Shown here: positions 47,110 to 58,879 of the stretch, one piece after another | Position numbering within the stretch: the stretch's first letter is position 1 | How the letters are laid out: each line of letters opens with the position of its first letter | DNA from: Breviolum minutum Mf 1.05b.01 | Lineage: Eukaryota; Sar; Dinophyceae; Suessiales; Symbiodiniaceae | Direction of reading: 5' to 3' | Assembly (NCBI GenBank): GCA_000507305.1 | Contig: DF240202.1 | Span: 1-64,000, forward strand | DNA length: 64,000 nt | Notes under the pieces: generated by a model | The model's database searches: none | Seen by the model: the letters and a program-made list of their open reading frames with translations, nothing else | What the model was told of the DNA's origin: nothing | Made by a program: the position numbers and the translations under genes

Positions 47110-48282
47110 AAATTTTGACCCAATTTTTTACTTTCATCAGAGTGCCACAATCTTCCCGCTTCCTTTCACGGCTGCCTGGTTCTCAAGTCGTGTTTGCAGT
47201 TCTGCTGCATCCTTTGGCAGCCAAAACATGCAGCCACACCGCCGTTCGAGATAGACACCTAAAGCCTGTGCCACGAAAAGCGTGGCAAGTCGAGGTAAGC
47301 CACGCTTGGGACACATCTCAAGGCTGGAAGGGGTCAACGGTCTTGAAGCAAATGTATACACACATAGGGCCTCACAAGATAGACCTATCCGCACTGCAGC
47401 ATCCCAAACCTTGAGTGTCCATCAAAGTCAAGGAGTTGCTGTCAGATGCAGCCACTGGATATTCAGAAGTGTTACATGCATCTCAAAAGTTTCCTGTACA
47501 TTCATGTTATTGTTATGCGTTCATATCTCGGTTTGGGCGTTGCTAGAGTCGAGACAAAGGCAGGTAGGTAAGTGGATGGGCAGATAGGCCAAAGGCACAG
47601 AAAAATGACAAGCCAAATAGACTGGTAGACTTACAAGAGCACAAAAGGTCTGCAACCTCTTTCCTGAACATGCTCTCATCATATCTCACTATAGCTCCGC
47701 ATAAAAAGCGTTTTACAGGTGATGGCCTCTGGCTTCAGTTCTCCCACAAAGTCTACACCTGTTGCGCACAAATCAAAACACTTAACGAAGCAGTGACAAG
47801 CTCTGCCAGTCTGCACATCGCATCTAACTATGGTCCAGGCGCATCAGGTCGCCCCCCGGAAGCCATGGATTGGAATCCTCAAATTCTACGAATTTTGCGA
47901 ACTCTTCTCACTTTTCCAGACTCTAGACTTTTCTATTTTCTACACATTTTTTCTCTATCATTTCCTATCACTGTCATTCTCGCTGTCGAACATTCTCTGC
48001 TTTGAGTTGCGGACCATCAGTACATACAAAGCTGTGCCCTGCAATGCCTGCAAACATATTCAATCTAACCAAATGTATCAAGTATGTATCAACAAAGTGT
48101 ATCAAACTGAGCTGGCCAGTCTGCTATTTAGGTCACTGCCGCCATTGAACGAAATGGGAGCTGCCTCGCGCAGTCGCTCGCGAAGCAACTCACCAAGTGG
48201 CTTGGAAGTGCCACCTTTCATCGAAGCAACAGTGTACGGCGAAGAAAGTCGATGCGACAGAAGGATATAATTGAGAACGACG

Positions 48283-48372
<90 letters not shown>

Positions 48373-48560
48373 GTGTCGGTGTCGGTGTTGGGTGATGGGT
48401 GATGGGAATGGACGACGACAGCGACGATATCACTACAGAAGGCATCAAGGAATCCTCTTCTTGGGGTTGCACCTCGTCCTGTGCAATTGCTGCATGAAGT
48501 ACTCTTGGGACCCAAATCGATCCACTCTGAAGCAAGCGACCTGGCACGGCTTGCACCTGT
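47110..48560 (-). CDS. Coding-like minus-strand exons, unknown
   Basis: Blocks: LHAAIAQDEVQPQEEDSLMP (about 48425-48500), TSKPLGELLRERLREAAPIS (about 48140-48220) and LPKDAAELQTRLENQAAVKG (about 47140-47215). The plus strand at 48120-48270 also reads an Arg/Ser-rich frame (RSRSRSNSPSG), so the middle block is ambiguous. Homopolymer Ile/Ser/Asp ORFs nearby come from the GAT repeat and are not genes. Confidence 0.32.
48285..48373. repeat. (GAT)n microsatellite, about 29 uninterrupted units
   Basis: A perfect trinucleotide array, followed by GGTGTC hexamers and two GGGTGAT units. Its length and purity suggest high mutability. It lies between two coding-like blocks and is more likely intronic than coding. 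Confidence 0.9.
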
Positions 48561-49078
48561 GATTTGTTTGCTACTGTATGGTTTGTCAGTGAACTGGCAA
48601 GGATTGCATATCACGAAGCTCTTCCTCCTCAGTGTAACGGGTATTCTGAAGCAATGGAATTTCACAAACGCGATCGAGGCCGTTGTTTGTTGTTTATCAG
48701 GTTGGCTTTTGTCACGTTAACATTTCGTGATGAGTCTTGACAGCAATCTGGATCTTCCACTTGCAAAAGCTACAAAATTGAAGCCCACTCTTCGTACAGA
48801 ATCAATTTGCGCTCCAGTTGAATGTGTCGGGCTGGGTTGCAGTGAAACCTTTTAAATCACTAGGAGTAGTATCAATATGATTGGTGTTTACGGTAGTCTT
48901 TTTGAAATTGAGAAACATTATAAAACATTCATATCTTCCAGCATCCAGCGGCATGCAGCTTCTCTGAGTTTACTACATGCTGTGGCAAATCCCACACCTT
49001 TCATGAAAAAGCACCATTTGGAAACGGCAGATGCGGTTGGGAATTACAACATGGCTTATGGGTGAAGCCACGAGTCAC

Positions 49079-49170
49079 CTCCCGCATGACGAAGTGCATA
49101 GCAAAAAGACAACTGCATCGAAGTTCTGCGTCCTGGAAGACTGCGAGGGCTCTCGCGGAATATGCTTGAA
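49079..49170 (-). CDS. Helical exon, TPR-like, unknown gene
   Basis: It reads AYSARALAVFQDAELRCSCL then FAMHFVMRE and ends at a GTGACT donor (49078). Ala/Leu-rich with YSARALAVFQDAE, which resembles a TPR helix. The neighbouring exons are unclear. Confidence 0.38.
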
Positions 49171-49329
49171 TGATCTTCCATACTCATGGTGGAGACTCCT
49201 ATGCTGACTAAAACAGGTGTAATTGGTGGAACCCCTTCGCCCCAGATTTTTGATGATTTTTGTTTGTTTCCTAATGAGCAGTCCTCCTGAAGGCCTGAAA
49301 TCCTCAACCTGCCACCACAAATCAAAAAC

Positions 49330-51610
49330 TTGCAAGCAGATCTTTCTGGCAGAAATGGGATATGTCACAAAGTTGTGAAACAGGGCCGCTTGACTGGGGA
49401 ACAGCTAACTGCATTGCAGACTTGGGCCCCAGGACCTGCCAATAGCTCAACAGCAATCCTCTACAGGATGGTTTTTTCCTCTGCAATTCTGAGTTTGAAG
49501 CACTGATCCCATCAGAGTCCACCTAAGCTTTGAGGATTTCTGGAAGATTGGCTTTGTTGAGATCCCTTTAAGCTTCTGGCCACAGGACTCATGCGTACTG
49601 GCCGTTTCAGGATGCGAACCTGAAGAATTAGAGATTCACAGGTGTTCATTTGGTTTCATTTCCACTTCAATTGATTGAAGTCTCATATTTCTTCCAAAGT
49701 CACATTTAGGTATTGGTCCTAGATGCAGGCCTATGCCAGTCCTGACACCAAATCCATCCAAATCCAGCAGGCTAGCCTTCTCCTCCAATTTGTGTAGATC
49801 AATTGTGGCACCTGCGTTTCAACACAATCTGACTGCCTGAATGTAAGGAAGTAAATGAAAACCTAAAATGTTTGGTAATGCACCTAGCTTGTGTAGTAGA
49901 TTTATGAGAGGACACTCAAGATGGGCTGATTGGGAAAAATGATTAAACATTAACTTAGCCTGCGAGTTTTCGACAAAAAAAGGAGCTGATTCGGACTGGT
50001 GACCGCTGTGAGATTGTGTGACCTTGTGCCATTGATTTTCTCCCCACGCCTTGCATGGAGAAGACCCGAAGCTCGAAGGAATCTAAAGAGTTGTCATCAA
50101 CCTCCTTGGAAAGCTTCAGACAACTACTACACAAGGAATACGGAAATCTTTCACACGACTGTAACTCCCTGCCTCCACAATTCCATCTAATCTCTGGAGA
50201 GCCTGATCCACACTGACTTGCCAAGGTGAAATTCAGCGAAATCTCGTGGCCCACTGCCATGATCAAGATTGTGGCAGCTTGTGTGGAAGAGGTGGCAATC
50301 CAAGGCAAACAAAACTAGATCAAATGGAAGATACGTGAGAAAATCAACTGTTATTCCTTCTGCTCATACTCCCCGTTGCCAGAGTTTCCTAAAAGATATG
50401 TTGGTAGAGTCCCGAGTTCACATCCCAAATCTTCCTCAAGCAGCTGAGCCAACGTGGGGAATGAAATTCTTCATGGCAGGCCACCTCCAACTCATCATTC
50501 TCTGGAGGCACATCAAGTGCAGCTTCAACTTCTTCAACTTCTTCATCTTGCTCCAAACAGGCCACTTGTCTCACTTCCTGGCTGGCCAAATAGACCTGCC
50601 GAACCACCAAAACACCAAAGTGCTATGGGAGCACCCTTGGAGCATCCATGTTTTCCAATTTCATTCACAAAAATGATGTGTTCTCAGATTCGAGTCATGT
50701 TCCGATCCAAAAAAGTGATACCTTGCGTAACTTGGCCTCTCTAGGTGACTGCAGGAGTGCCCGAGTGAAGATCACCAAAAGCCTGCTTGAGAAGAGTTTC
50801 CCCCCAAGTACACCTTGCATCAGAAGCATTACCATCACCTTAAAGGGGAGGAATTCAACCATTGCTACTGGGCTGAAGGCATCCAGGATGCAAACAGTGG
50901 TCACCATGCCTTTCCTCTAAGTCACCAAACTCTACCCTATTCCGGGGAAGGTCACAAGGAAGAAATTTCAAGATCCAACGGCGTGCCTCAAAGCAAAGTC
51001 GAAAAAGCTGAGGATGAAAGGCACCACCTTCATTGAGCGATTTCAGATGAGAGGGTAACCCATTGTCCGGAAGAAGGCTTTACTGAAACCCAGTCAATGC
51101 CAGCAAAAAGCCAACAAACTGCAGCAAGGCATCACAAAATGCAGCCTGCGACATGGTGCTGGGAAAGGAAAACATCCGGATTGCATGGAAAGAGTTCAAA
51201 TTCCCTGTTCATCTCTTGACATCCCCTCATTGCATGTGGTCTTTTGGCCTATTGCTTGACACTGTTTCACTGCTCTAATTGCTCATGGTCCATTGTTCTG
51301 TGATCTTTTCTGTCTTTTCTGTGGTTCAAAAAATATACTGACTAGTTAACCCTCAGCGACTTTGCAAGCATCTTGGGCCAAGTCAGCAAACATATCACAA
51401 GTTTGAACCGACCTCATGCCAGGGAAGCTGCGCTCATGAACCCCCACGTTTGACATCAATAACACCATTTTCCCAAGTTCTGGGACCCACCTTTTTCCGC
51501 AACACATGCAGCGTTCAGCTGGGAAGCTGATCTCCAGGCTGGGTCTCATTCCACCAGGTCTTCCTAGGTGTGCAAAATATGCAAACATGATGGTAAATGT
51601 TGGCATGATT
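49330..51610 (-). CDS. Scattered coding-like minus-strand exons, unknown
   Basis: Candidates: SVQTCDMFADLAQDACKVAE (51353-51420), GKLFSSRLLVIFTRALLQSP (about 50745-50810), LEQDEEVEEVEAALDVPPEN (about 50470-50570, acidic) and EVDDNSLDSFELRVFSMQGV (about 50020-50095). No motif was recognised. Splice joints were not resolved, so grouping into one gene is a guess. Confidence 0.3.
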
Positions 51611-51734
51611 CAAGAGCGATACTTTCGCCTTTGATGATTGGGAGAGATAGCTGCACCATAGTTTTTGACAATACGTTTGCCTTGAGTGCAATTTTTCATT
51701 TCTCCTCTGGCCTGTTGTTTGAGTATCAGGCAAT

Positions 51735-51936
51735 CTCCGTTTCTTCAGCGGAGACATGCTCATCACTGCCATCCTTTGATTGCGTGCGAAACAGCTCACA
51801 TATTGTCTATAGGGGATCCAAAACTGCAGGATAGCACGTCCTCTTTCACATCATCTGTCTGCTTTCCGCGGGAAGGAGCTGGCAAGTCTTCTACAAGATC
51901 CTTGGCTAACAACATTGCAAGGAGGGCATTCGCTCA
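51735..51936 (-). CDS. Two acidic/helical exons downstream of the chaperone-like gene
   Basis: ALLAMLLAKDLVEDLPAPSR then GKQTDDVKEDVLSC (about 51830-51936) and SKDGSDEHVSAEETEI (about 51740-51790). They lie 0.4-0.6 kb downstream, on the same strand as the Rtt106-like gene, and may be its C-terminal part or a separate gene. Confidence 0.38.
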
Positions 51937-52371
51937 ACTTGGTACGTTACAAATCATGTATTTGTTTCATAAAACTTTATGACTATTTACGCATCAAATA
52001 TTATAATTCTGTCTACTATATTCACGACAGAAGAACGTGATTTGTTTGAAGAGCTATCAAAAGGATAATCATGATCAAATCTAATCTAGTTATGTAGTTA
52101 TGGTTGTGATCTCTTTCACCTTCTTGCCTGTTCATTCGAAGAAGATATGTCTTTCACTGCATCTCGAACTTTGCAAATTGCTCTGCTGAAGCCAGGTCTC
52201 TTGTGCTCCAACCTTCTTCGTTTGGCTCCTGCAGAAAGGGTGTCAATCACGATCACAAGGCATCAAACATGGATCACCATGAACACTCACAAAATGTCCT
52301 TGTGACTGCACGTCTTTTGGCCTCAAATTAGCTGGTGTTCATTTCGAGCAGAAAGAAGCGCTGAATTTGTC

Positions 52372-53470
52372 TCAGTGGTGCACTGGACGAGATGTTTCTG
52401 CAACCTCGTCTTCAAAGTCCGAATCCTCGTCCTCAAAATGCAAATGAATGAAGGATAACTTCAGGAGTGCATCAATGCTCAAGGACTTACTGTAATTATT
52501 CCATTCTTCCAGCTGCAGTCCACAGTCCTCTTCGTATGGAGAAGCATCTCCGCGAGAGTTGTCTCCATGAGAGGAGACCTTCTTGATGTAACTCAGCAGC
52601 GAACTCATATCGCTTCCTGCGCACGGAGGCTGCCCTCAAGTGACAAAGCCAAGCTAGGAGTTTCATTTGGATTTGTCACAATGTGATTGTCACAATTGGA
52701 TACATGATTCTCATGACATGTCTTAAAAGAACTAGATAAAAACCCAAAATTGAGGATTGTTTGAAAAAAAAAACTAATATGTTTTTAAAAAAACATCCAC
52801 ATCCATGATCATCCAGAAAACACTTAAAGGCGTCCTGGAATGCTTTCAAACCTCACTTGGGCACCAGCCACTCGATGAAGAAGCAGGTCTGCTCCTCGTG
52901 GACCACGGCCTGTCCCAGCCTCTGCCTGCAACATATCCTGGCGTTTTGAAAATGCTGGGCATCTGTTGGTGAAGATCCAAAAAAAGATCTGACTTTTAAG
53001 ATACACATGTTTGATATTGTTTGATTATGTTTATAGATAGTATGTGATTTTATGTATGTCTTTGAAATGTATGTTTGTATGTATGTTGGAAAGTCTGTTG
53101 CAAAGAATGCCAAACCTCGGCAGGGACAAACACGGCTGGCTTTGGCACGAAGCACAAGCCGATACTCAGAGGGTAGATGAAGCCTTCCTAAGTGCAACTT
53201 CACTTAGTGCCTTTGAAACGATCTTCACAGTATCAATTCAGCACCCGGCCTCCCTCGCCGAGAACGCTTGAACTGATTCTAGCAAGCAAACCGCTCTATC
53301 AGGTTCCACTGCCTCAAAGCTTCCCACTTCAGTTGCGACTTTGATTCAATCATGTGAAATTGCAGTCTTTGTGTGTGTCTTCGCATACCTTCTCTGGGAA
53401 ATCATCTCCGCCTTCTCAATGCCGATGCATGCAGCAAAAAGTTTTGCCAGGACCTCATCAAACTTGACTT
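52372..53470 (-). CDS. Rtt106/POB3-like (FACT-type) histone-chaperone domain
   Basis: Three exons join exactly: 53116-53187 (EGFIYPLSIGLCFVPKPAVF then VPAE), 52835-52925 (AEAGTGRGPRGADLLLHRVA then GAQVRFESIP) and 52616 downwards (SDMSSLLSYIKKVSS...). The order G-x-x-YPL-x-x-G-x-F-x-x-KP-x-x-F, then R-x-x-DL-x-x-x-x-x-x-G-x-x-x-x-F-x-x-I, then a helix, is the signature of the tandem-PH middle domain of SSRP1/POB3, Spt16 and Rtt106, which bind histones. An upstream block, FDEVLAKLFAACIGIEKAEM (about 53395-53460), fits the start of this domain. The frame runs on to 52372 with an acidic FEDEDSDFEDEVAE tail, as in these chaperones. The second intron appears to use a GA donor (CAG/GACGCC, acceptor GCGCAG/GAAGC). 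A small exon may be missing before 53187. Confidence 0.55.
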
Positions 53471-53559
53471 TCAGAAGAAAAACTGACCCATCAGAATCAG
53501 ATGCAAACAATTATCATATCCATTTCCATCCATTTCCACCATATCATGGTGACCATTTC

Positions 53560-53800
53560 CATTGATTTCCATCAAGTTGCTTCATGTTCCGGAGTGGTTC
53601 CCGCAACCACTGCCTGGCCGAGAAATAGCGAACATAGCCCACCCCACCGTTGGTCACTGGCGCCCATCCCATCAAATCCCATCAGGCCTCCATGACCTTG
53701 GCACATCGCTGGCCTCGGGGACTGGCATTTGATCCGAGCCTTGGAGCATTCACCGGAGCCTCGGAAAATTGATGATCTGAGTGTCGGTGTCATGGGAAAC
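53560..53800 (-). CDS. Possible upstream exon, unknown
   Basis: EAPVNAPRLGSNASPRGQRC then AKVMEA (about 53695-53770). Pro/Arg/Ser-rich and possibly a linker exon of the Rtt106-like gene. No splice joint was confirmed. Confidence 0.28.
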
Positions 53801-54429
53801 TTCCAGGCTCACGGTAGTTAGTAACGAGTTAGTTAGAAGTTGGGTTAAGTTACAACTATGATTGACCCCTCTGCAAGGTGGTTTCTCAGTCTCCTAAATA
53901 GGCTCAAAACTTACTAAGTAGTGACTATCTTGCACAAGCCACCAAGTATGTCTTGTGATCAGATAGAGTGTCTGCGCACTAATATTCTATGTGATTATCA
54001 CCTTGCATGTAGGGATGCTCAGTCGATGCCTTCATGCCATTGGCATTCAGAACCAGGCAATGGTGCCTCAGCAGAATATACAGAGACTGCTCCTCGACAA
54101 ATTCGACAATCAAAAAGCCATTCAATCAAAATCCAGATAAGCACGGGTGATATCCCCAACAGAACAAACAGTACGTTGGAAACTGCAACTTCATTGCCAC
54201 AAGTCTTGGGAAAATCGACCTTCAGACCCTTGGACCCTGGCACCCTGAACGTATCCAAGCTCCAGGCTGCTGCTTTCCCACGCTGATTGGGCACTCCAGC
54301 ACAAGTACCACCCTTGGGCTGTGTAGAATTGCTTGGAGCTTGGTGTCTAAAATTGAGAGACCTGGAATCTCCTTCAAAGAACCACAAGAATTTGTTGAGA
54401 TTCAAGTCGTTTATCATATTTTTGGGGTG

Positions 54430-54632
54430 CCAAGTCACCAGTACATTTTCGCAGCAGTTCCAGGTTTGCGATTTGGTTCTTGCTTTGGTAGAAGCAGCAC
54501 GTGGAGCACATCCTGATGAAAGTCTCATCGTGAAAGTCTCCAAGTCTGGAAGCTCAGAGCTAAGGATGCCACTGCCCACGGGATTTCACATCTCCTCAGA
54601 AATTGCACAGGATATTTTTGATGATTTTTGGT
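54430..54632 (+). CDS. Plus-strand coding-like exon, exception to strand bias
   Basis: It reads FQVCDLVLALVEAARGAHPD, SLIVKVSKSGSSELRMPLPT and GFHISSEIAQDIFDDFW. It is more protein-like than the overlapping minus frame (LPDLETFTMRLSSGCAPRA). An AG precedes it and CAG/GATATT lies near the end. Function unknown. Confidence 0.32.
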
Positions 54633-54919
54633 GACACGAGTTCTGCCGAGGCACAAAGGCTTCCCTTGAACAAAAACACCACGTTCTGCAAGTGTGATGT
54701 CAAAGCGGCCCCTGCCGATTTTGTCACGTTGTGAGATATCATGAGATATCAGGCGTTGAATCTCAGGCATCAGGTCTGTTTCCCCAAACACTAGGGCCTG
54801 TTAGTCAAAAGCACTTGTCCTCCAACACCTATATTTCAGCCGCTATGTTGGTTTTTGGGATTCTATACATCCGTCAGAAATGAACAAAGCCTCACTGGAC
54901 CACTCTTGTTTCCAGATGT

Positions 54920-55545
54920 ACAATCGAAACAGCCTTGGTGTGGCGACGGACAATGCGTGCAGCTCCACCAATACCTGTCTCATCTTCAAAGAAAAGATAC
55001 ACCGCACAAGTTCCGTGACAGATTTGTGCGTGTGCCTCTGCAGGTGGAGCAGATACGAGAGCATCCGATTCCAAAACAACAGGAGCTTCGGCACTGAGTG
55101 TGGCAGCACTGTCCTGTAGAAGCCTCAGTGAACTCTGCAACTGCACTGGTTTCACAGAAGTATCATAAGTTTGTGAAACAGAACCTGCATTTTTCAGCAT
55201 TTTGTATGATTTCATGAGGTTCCGTGTTTTTACTTGAGTTTCTAGAAAGTGAACTTTCATGCTCAGCAGCTTCAACGCCGCATTGGCGTCGCCCAGTTTG
55301 TCCTCTCAACGGCATCCGATCTTTATCATACAACAGCTTTACAACAGTTGTTTACTTCGTGTTTTCTATACACAACAATCGTTCGATTTTCTCAGATATC
55401 AGATATGATTGGATCTTGATATGACAACAATACAGCTGCAGTCCTTCACGAGTTCCGCCAATTTGCCTCCATTCTTTGCCATCACGGCCTCCTCCATGGT
55501 CTCACTTGCACCAAAGAGGCGCTTCATGAGAAGGAAGCAGTCACT
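54920..55545 (-). CDS. Minus-strand exons of an unknown helical protein
   Basis: FLLMKRLFGASETMEEAVMA then KNGGKLAELVKD (about 55440-55540), LGDANAALKLLSMK (about 55255-55295, TPR-like) and LRLLQDSAATLSAEAPVVLE then SDALVSAPPAEAHA (54920-55200). Composition strongly favours coding. No family was recognised. Confidence 0.42.
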
Positions 55546-55590
55546 CAGATTCACTCAGTAAGAATATAGAGATCTCATATTTGGATAGGC

Positions 55591-55646
55591 TTATTGATGG
55601 TTATTGATGGTTATTGATGGTTATTGATGGTTATTGATGGTTATTG
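55591..55646. repeat. TTATTGATGG tandem repeat, about 5.6 copies
   Basis: Perfect 10-bp units, then TTATTG. Flanking DNA is AT-rich and non-coding. Confidence 0.9.
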
Positions 55647-55699
55647 TATACGTGCTGTATATACTGTATATCAGACAATCGTGGAGAACGTATAAATAT

Positions 55700-57700
55700 T
55701 ATTTGAGCAAATCGCTGGTTAGGCGAATTCTTCCATCATGTGCAATGTCCATATTGTCACAGGTGAAGCTGCTGCCTTTCAAGCTTGAGGGGCAAATAAA
55801 CCATGCACCAACACCGATGCATCATCCACTCAAATCTGCCCAATCCTGGAAAGTACTGAAGTCGTGCAGTGTGCAGCAAAGTTCCTTTCCCCCCTTGCAC
55901 TACCTTTTGTTCCATTGAAAATCTAAAGGACAGGCTATCCAGAGCTTTCAGACAGTAACTGTCCACTGCATTAACTCTCACTCGAAACACCTTTGGTGTT
56001 GAGAAAATTCCACAATGTGGATCCCTGGATCTCTTGGTCCAGTTCCACAATTCGGATTCTTCGCTGCTCCTCTTGCATTTTCATCTTTCATAGCTTACAC
56101 TCTACATGTCGTGGGAAGATTCCTATGAAATAGACAATCCACAAATGATATGTTGTTTCGTCAAGACACGAAAACAATGAAGACCCAAGTCTGCCAATCC
56201 TTCCGAAATGGCATCCAACAACAAAACATAAGTGCAAGGGGAGGTCAGTCCATTTTCAATCGACCGGAATCCTTTTCAATTCCGTGGTGTTGCGATATTT
56301 ACAGGTGGAAGTTGTGTTGCACCTCAACACATGATATCAATGATATCCATTGGTGACTAAAATCACCTTTTTACACAAGATCAAACCACATCAAAAACCA
56401 AGCTCCCGCACCTCTGGAAGTAGATTTGCGTTTCCGGTCTCTGTCCTTCAAAGGTGGACCAAGTTGAATGACGCCCTGCCTGGAAGAGTGCTTCGTCAGA
56501 GAGGCATTCCTTGGCAACTCCACATCCAGTGACCGATATGTGACCAACAAGATACCTAGAGACATGGGAAATGTAAATATACGTACGGTAGTCAATGTAA
56601 TCATGTAATCCACATGAAGTAGGTATAGAGGCAAGTGCACATCCGCAATTGTTCACATTGAATGTCACAATTTCCAAAGCCAGATCAAAAAGAGATCAGA
56701 TGAGATGTGAGCCACAAAACCCAGGAAACGAGCATTTATACAAGCAAAACAAGGTGTGGAGTTGATTTCAAATCAAAAAAATATAAGTTCGAGGTACAAA
56801 GCTTGCTGGACGTTCATCCACGGCCTCACTTCAAATCTCGATGAAATCTTGGCACAAAATCATGGCCGGTGCGACATCAACGACCCGCGCCTCACAGAAG
56901 AAGGTCCTGGCGTTGCACTATGTAGCGGTGGCTGTACACGAGCCCATGGCTGACCAAGCCTCAGAAGCCACATTGAAGTGTTGCCAACACAAAAAGTGCC
57001 CACACAAAAAGCAGCAAAAAATATCTTTCATGGTACAGCCATATTTAGATGTAAATTCTATGTGATATATATATATACATTGAATTGATCATTATTGTAG
57101 ATAGGCACTTGATGGTGATTGATGGACATTTCACACGTGACGGGCCTCGGGGCAACGTCACTGACAAACTCTCCTGGCAGTCATTGCACGCAAGGAGAAG
57201 CTTGCAAGTCTCAAAGTGTGAGGGAAAAAGCAAGCGACTGCACAGATTATGGTGTCATTCCATCGGCTGCTTTCACTACTGCTTTGTAATAGAACCAGAT
57301 GCTGCAAAAAGCAGGGCATAAATTCCCCCATCTGGAATTTCTTAACCTATTACTGTCATTTCCTTTGTGAGGGGAGCAGAGAGAAGAAAACAAACGCCCG
57401 TCCTGCAGGAAGTGGCTCATCTTTCCTTAGCTTTGTCAAATTTCCCGGGGTCTTGCATCCATCTCACATGTTCAATCTGTGTTGTTATCGTCAAGCCGCT
57501 TTGGTGGGTATCCTTTTGCAGGAACTTTTGCCTTGCGAAACCGTCGATCGAATCTCGTTTTGATGTCGGCAGAGTCCATGGCCTGTGAAAGTTGATCTGA
57601 TTTTGAGTTGACGTCCTGTCCACGGAAGGCCGCATTGCAGAGTTGGGCAACCTGCCGGAAAAAGCAGAATGCAAACATCACACTTGAATTTACAGCCCAA
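55700..57700. other. Stretch with no confident exon
   Basis: A minus ORF at 55757-56050 (VFRVRVNAVDSYCLKALDSL) is open but unsupported by splice sites or motif. The rest holds short ORFs only. Confidence 0.28.
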
Positions 57701-57726
57701 ACAGATTCATCGATTCATCTTGAAAA

Positions 57727-58030
57727 TTCACCATTCTGAGGTGTGACAATATGGACATTGCTTGCCTCTGGCGGTGCCACTGCGAAGAGAATTGTGCACT
57801 TGCCAAGGACTTCTCCGCTGGTGCGGTCAGAGGCACTGACTGTATATGTACCTGTTACTGGAAAGTCAAAGAAATATAAAAAGCAAAAGGTGTACATTCA
57901 CAGTAAGTCAATTCTACCTCTTCAGTGCTGCATGCTTATTCCGCTCACTGAGGACGGTACAGCCTGCAACTCGTTCCATCAAGGGACATCCTCTAATCGT
58001 GCCGGTGGTCTCATCCAAACATATCTGACC
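57727..58030 (-). CDS. Ig-like (He_PIG-like) domain exons
   Basis: CLDETTGTIRGCPLMERVAG (about 57950-58020) and TGTYTVSASDRTSGEVLGKC then TILFAV (57740-57850, donor AATG/GTGAAT) read as the two halves of an Ig-like repeat: LD-x-x-TG-x-I-x-G-x-P followed by TGTYTVSAS. This repeat is usual in cell-surface and extracellular dinoflagellate and bacterial proteins. Other repeats and membrane parts were not found. Assignment is from the motif alone. Confidence 0.45.
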
Positions 58031-58420
58031 CGGAAGACCTCAGCGGGTCAGCATTGTCGCTGAGCACACAGCCAGAAATGTCAGCTTCGGTTGGGTCTGG
58101 CAGCAATGCATGATGCTAGCTAAGAAAGCTTGATACCAAGAGCCAAACCTGGGGAGACTGAAAATATGAGGTTTTCTCCTTGGTGCGGGCAAGCGAAAAG
58201 CATTTCAATGATTACAAGTTGCATTAATCTTCTCAACAATCTTGTCTGAACCCTTGCAACCATGAAGCGCTGTGGAGCCACATCATCTCGTGCACTCAAG
58301 CCTTGACAGGAGACTAGGAGAAACAAAGAGAGTGCAACATGAGGATCGTTGATGATCTTTGCCAGTATTTTCTCGCCTGCGCATTGATGCCATTATTATG
58401 GGTAACCCCATTAATAGACC

Positions 58421-58446
58421 TCATCCTCATCCTCATCCTCATCGTC

Positions 58447-58517
<71 letters not shown>

Positions 58518-58520
58518 CAG
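58421..58520. repeat. Compound microsatellite (TCATCC)n-(CAA)n-(CAG)n
   Basis: About four TCATCC units (58421-58443), fourteen CAA units (58445-58486) and about eleven CAG units. The Asn/Ser, Gln and Leu homopolymer ORFs across it are repeat artefacts. Confidence 0.9.
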
Positions 58521-58879
58521 AATTTCCTCTGGAATATGCGTAGCCTTGCGCTGTGCAGTCATGTCAGTGCATGATGTTGCAGCAGTTTTCGGCATAATAT
58601 CTCAAAACTCTGCATTGTTTCCTGACGATGAGTCTTTCAAACCCGCTCTCTAGAAGGCTTGGCAGCTTTAGTCGCAAGGATTTGGCCAAAAATAAAACAA
58701 AGACATTCAATCAAACCACAAAAACGTATATAAATCTAGCCGATATAGTATTGGCATGATATAGCATGGAATGGAATCGACCACTCAAACCTGGGATTTC
58801 TTGCTTCCCGTCTCTCTAAAAATCATACAATCAGCAGAAACTGCCAAACAACATGGATCTGCGAGGCCATCCTATGCCT

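Noticed and set aside
48218-48665. Poly-Ile and poly-Ser proteins over the GAT array
   Set aside because: Pure translation of a trinucleotide repeat in different frames.
58314-58653. Poly-Leu, poly-Gln and poly-Asn/Ser ORFs
   Set aside because: Translation of the CAA/CAG microsatellite. No flanking exon supports coding.
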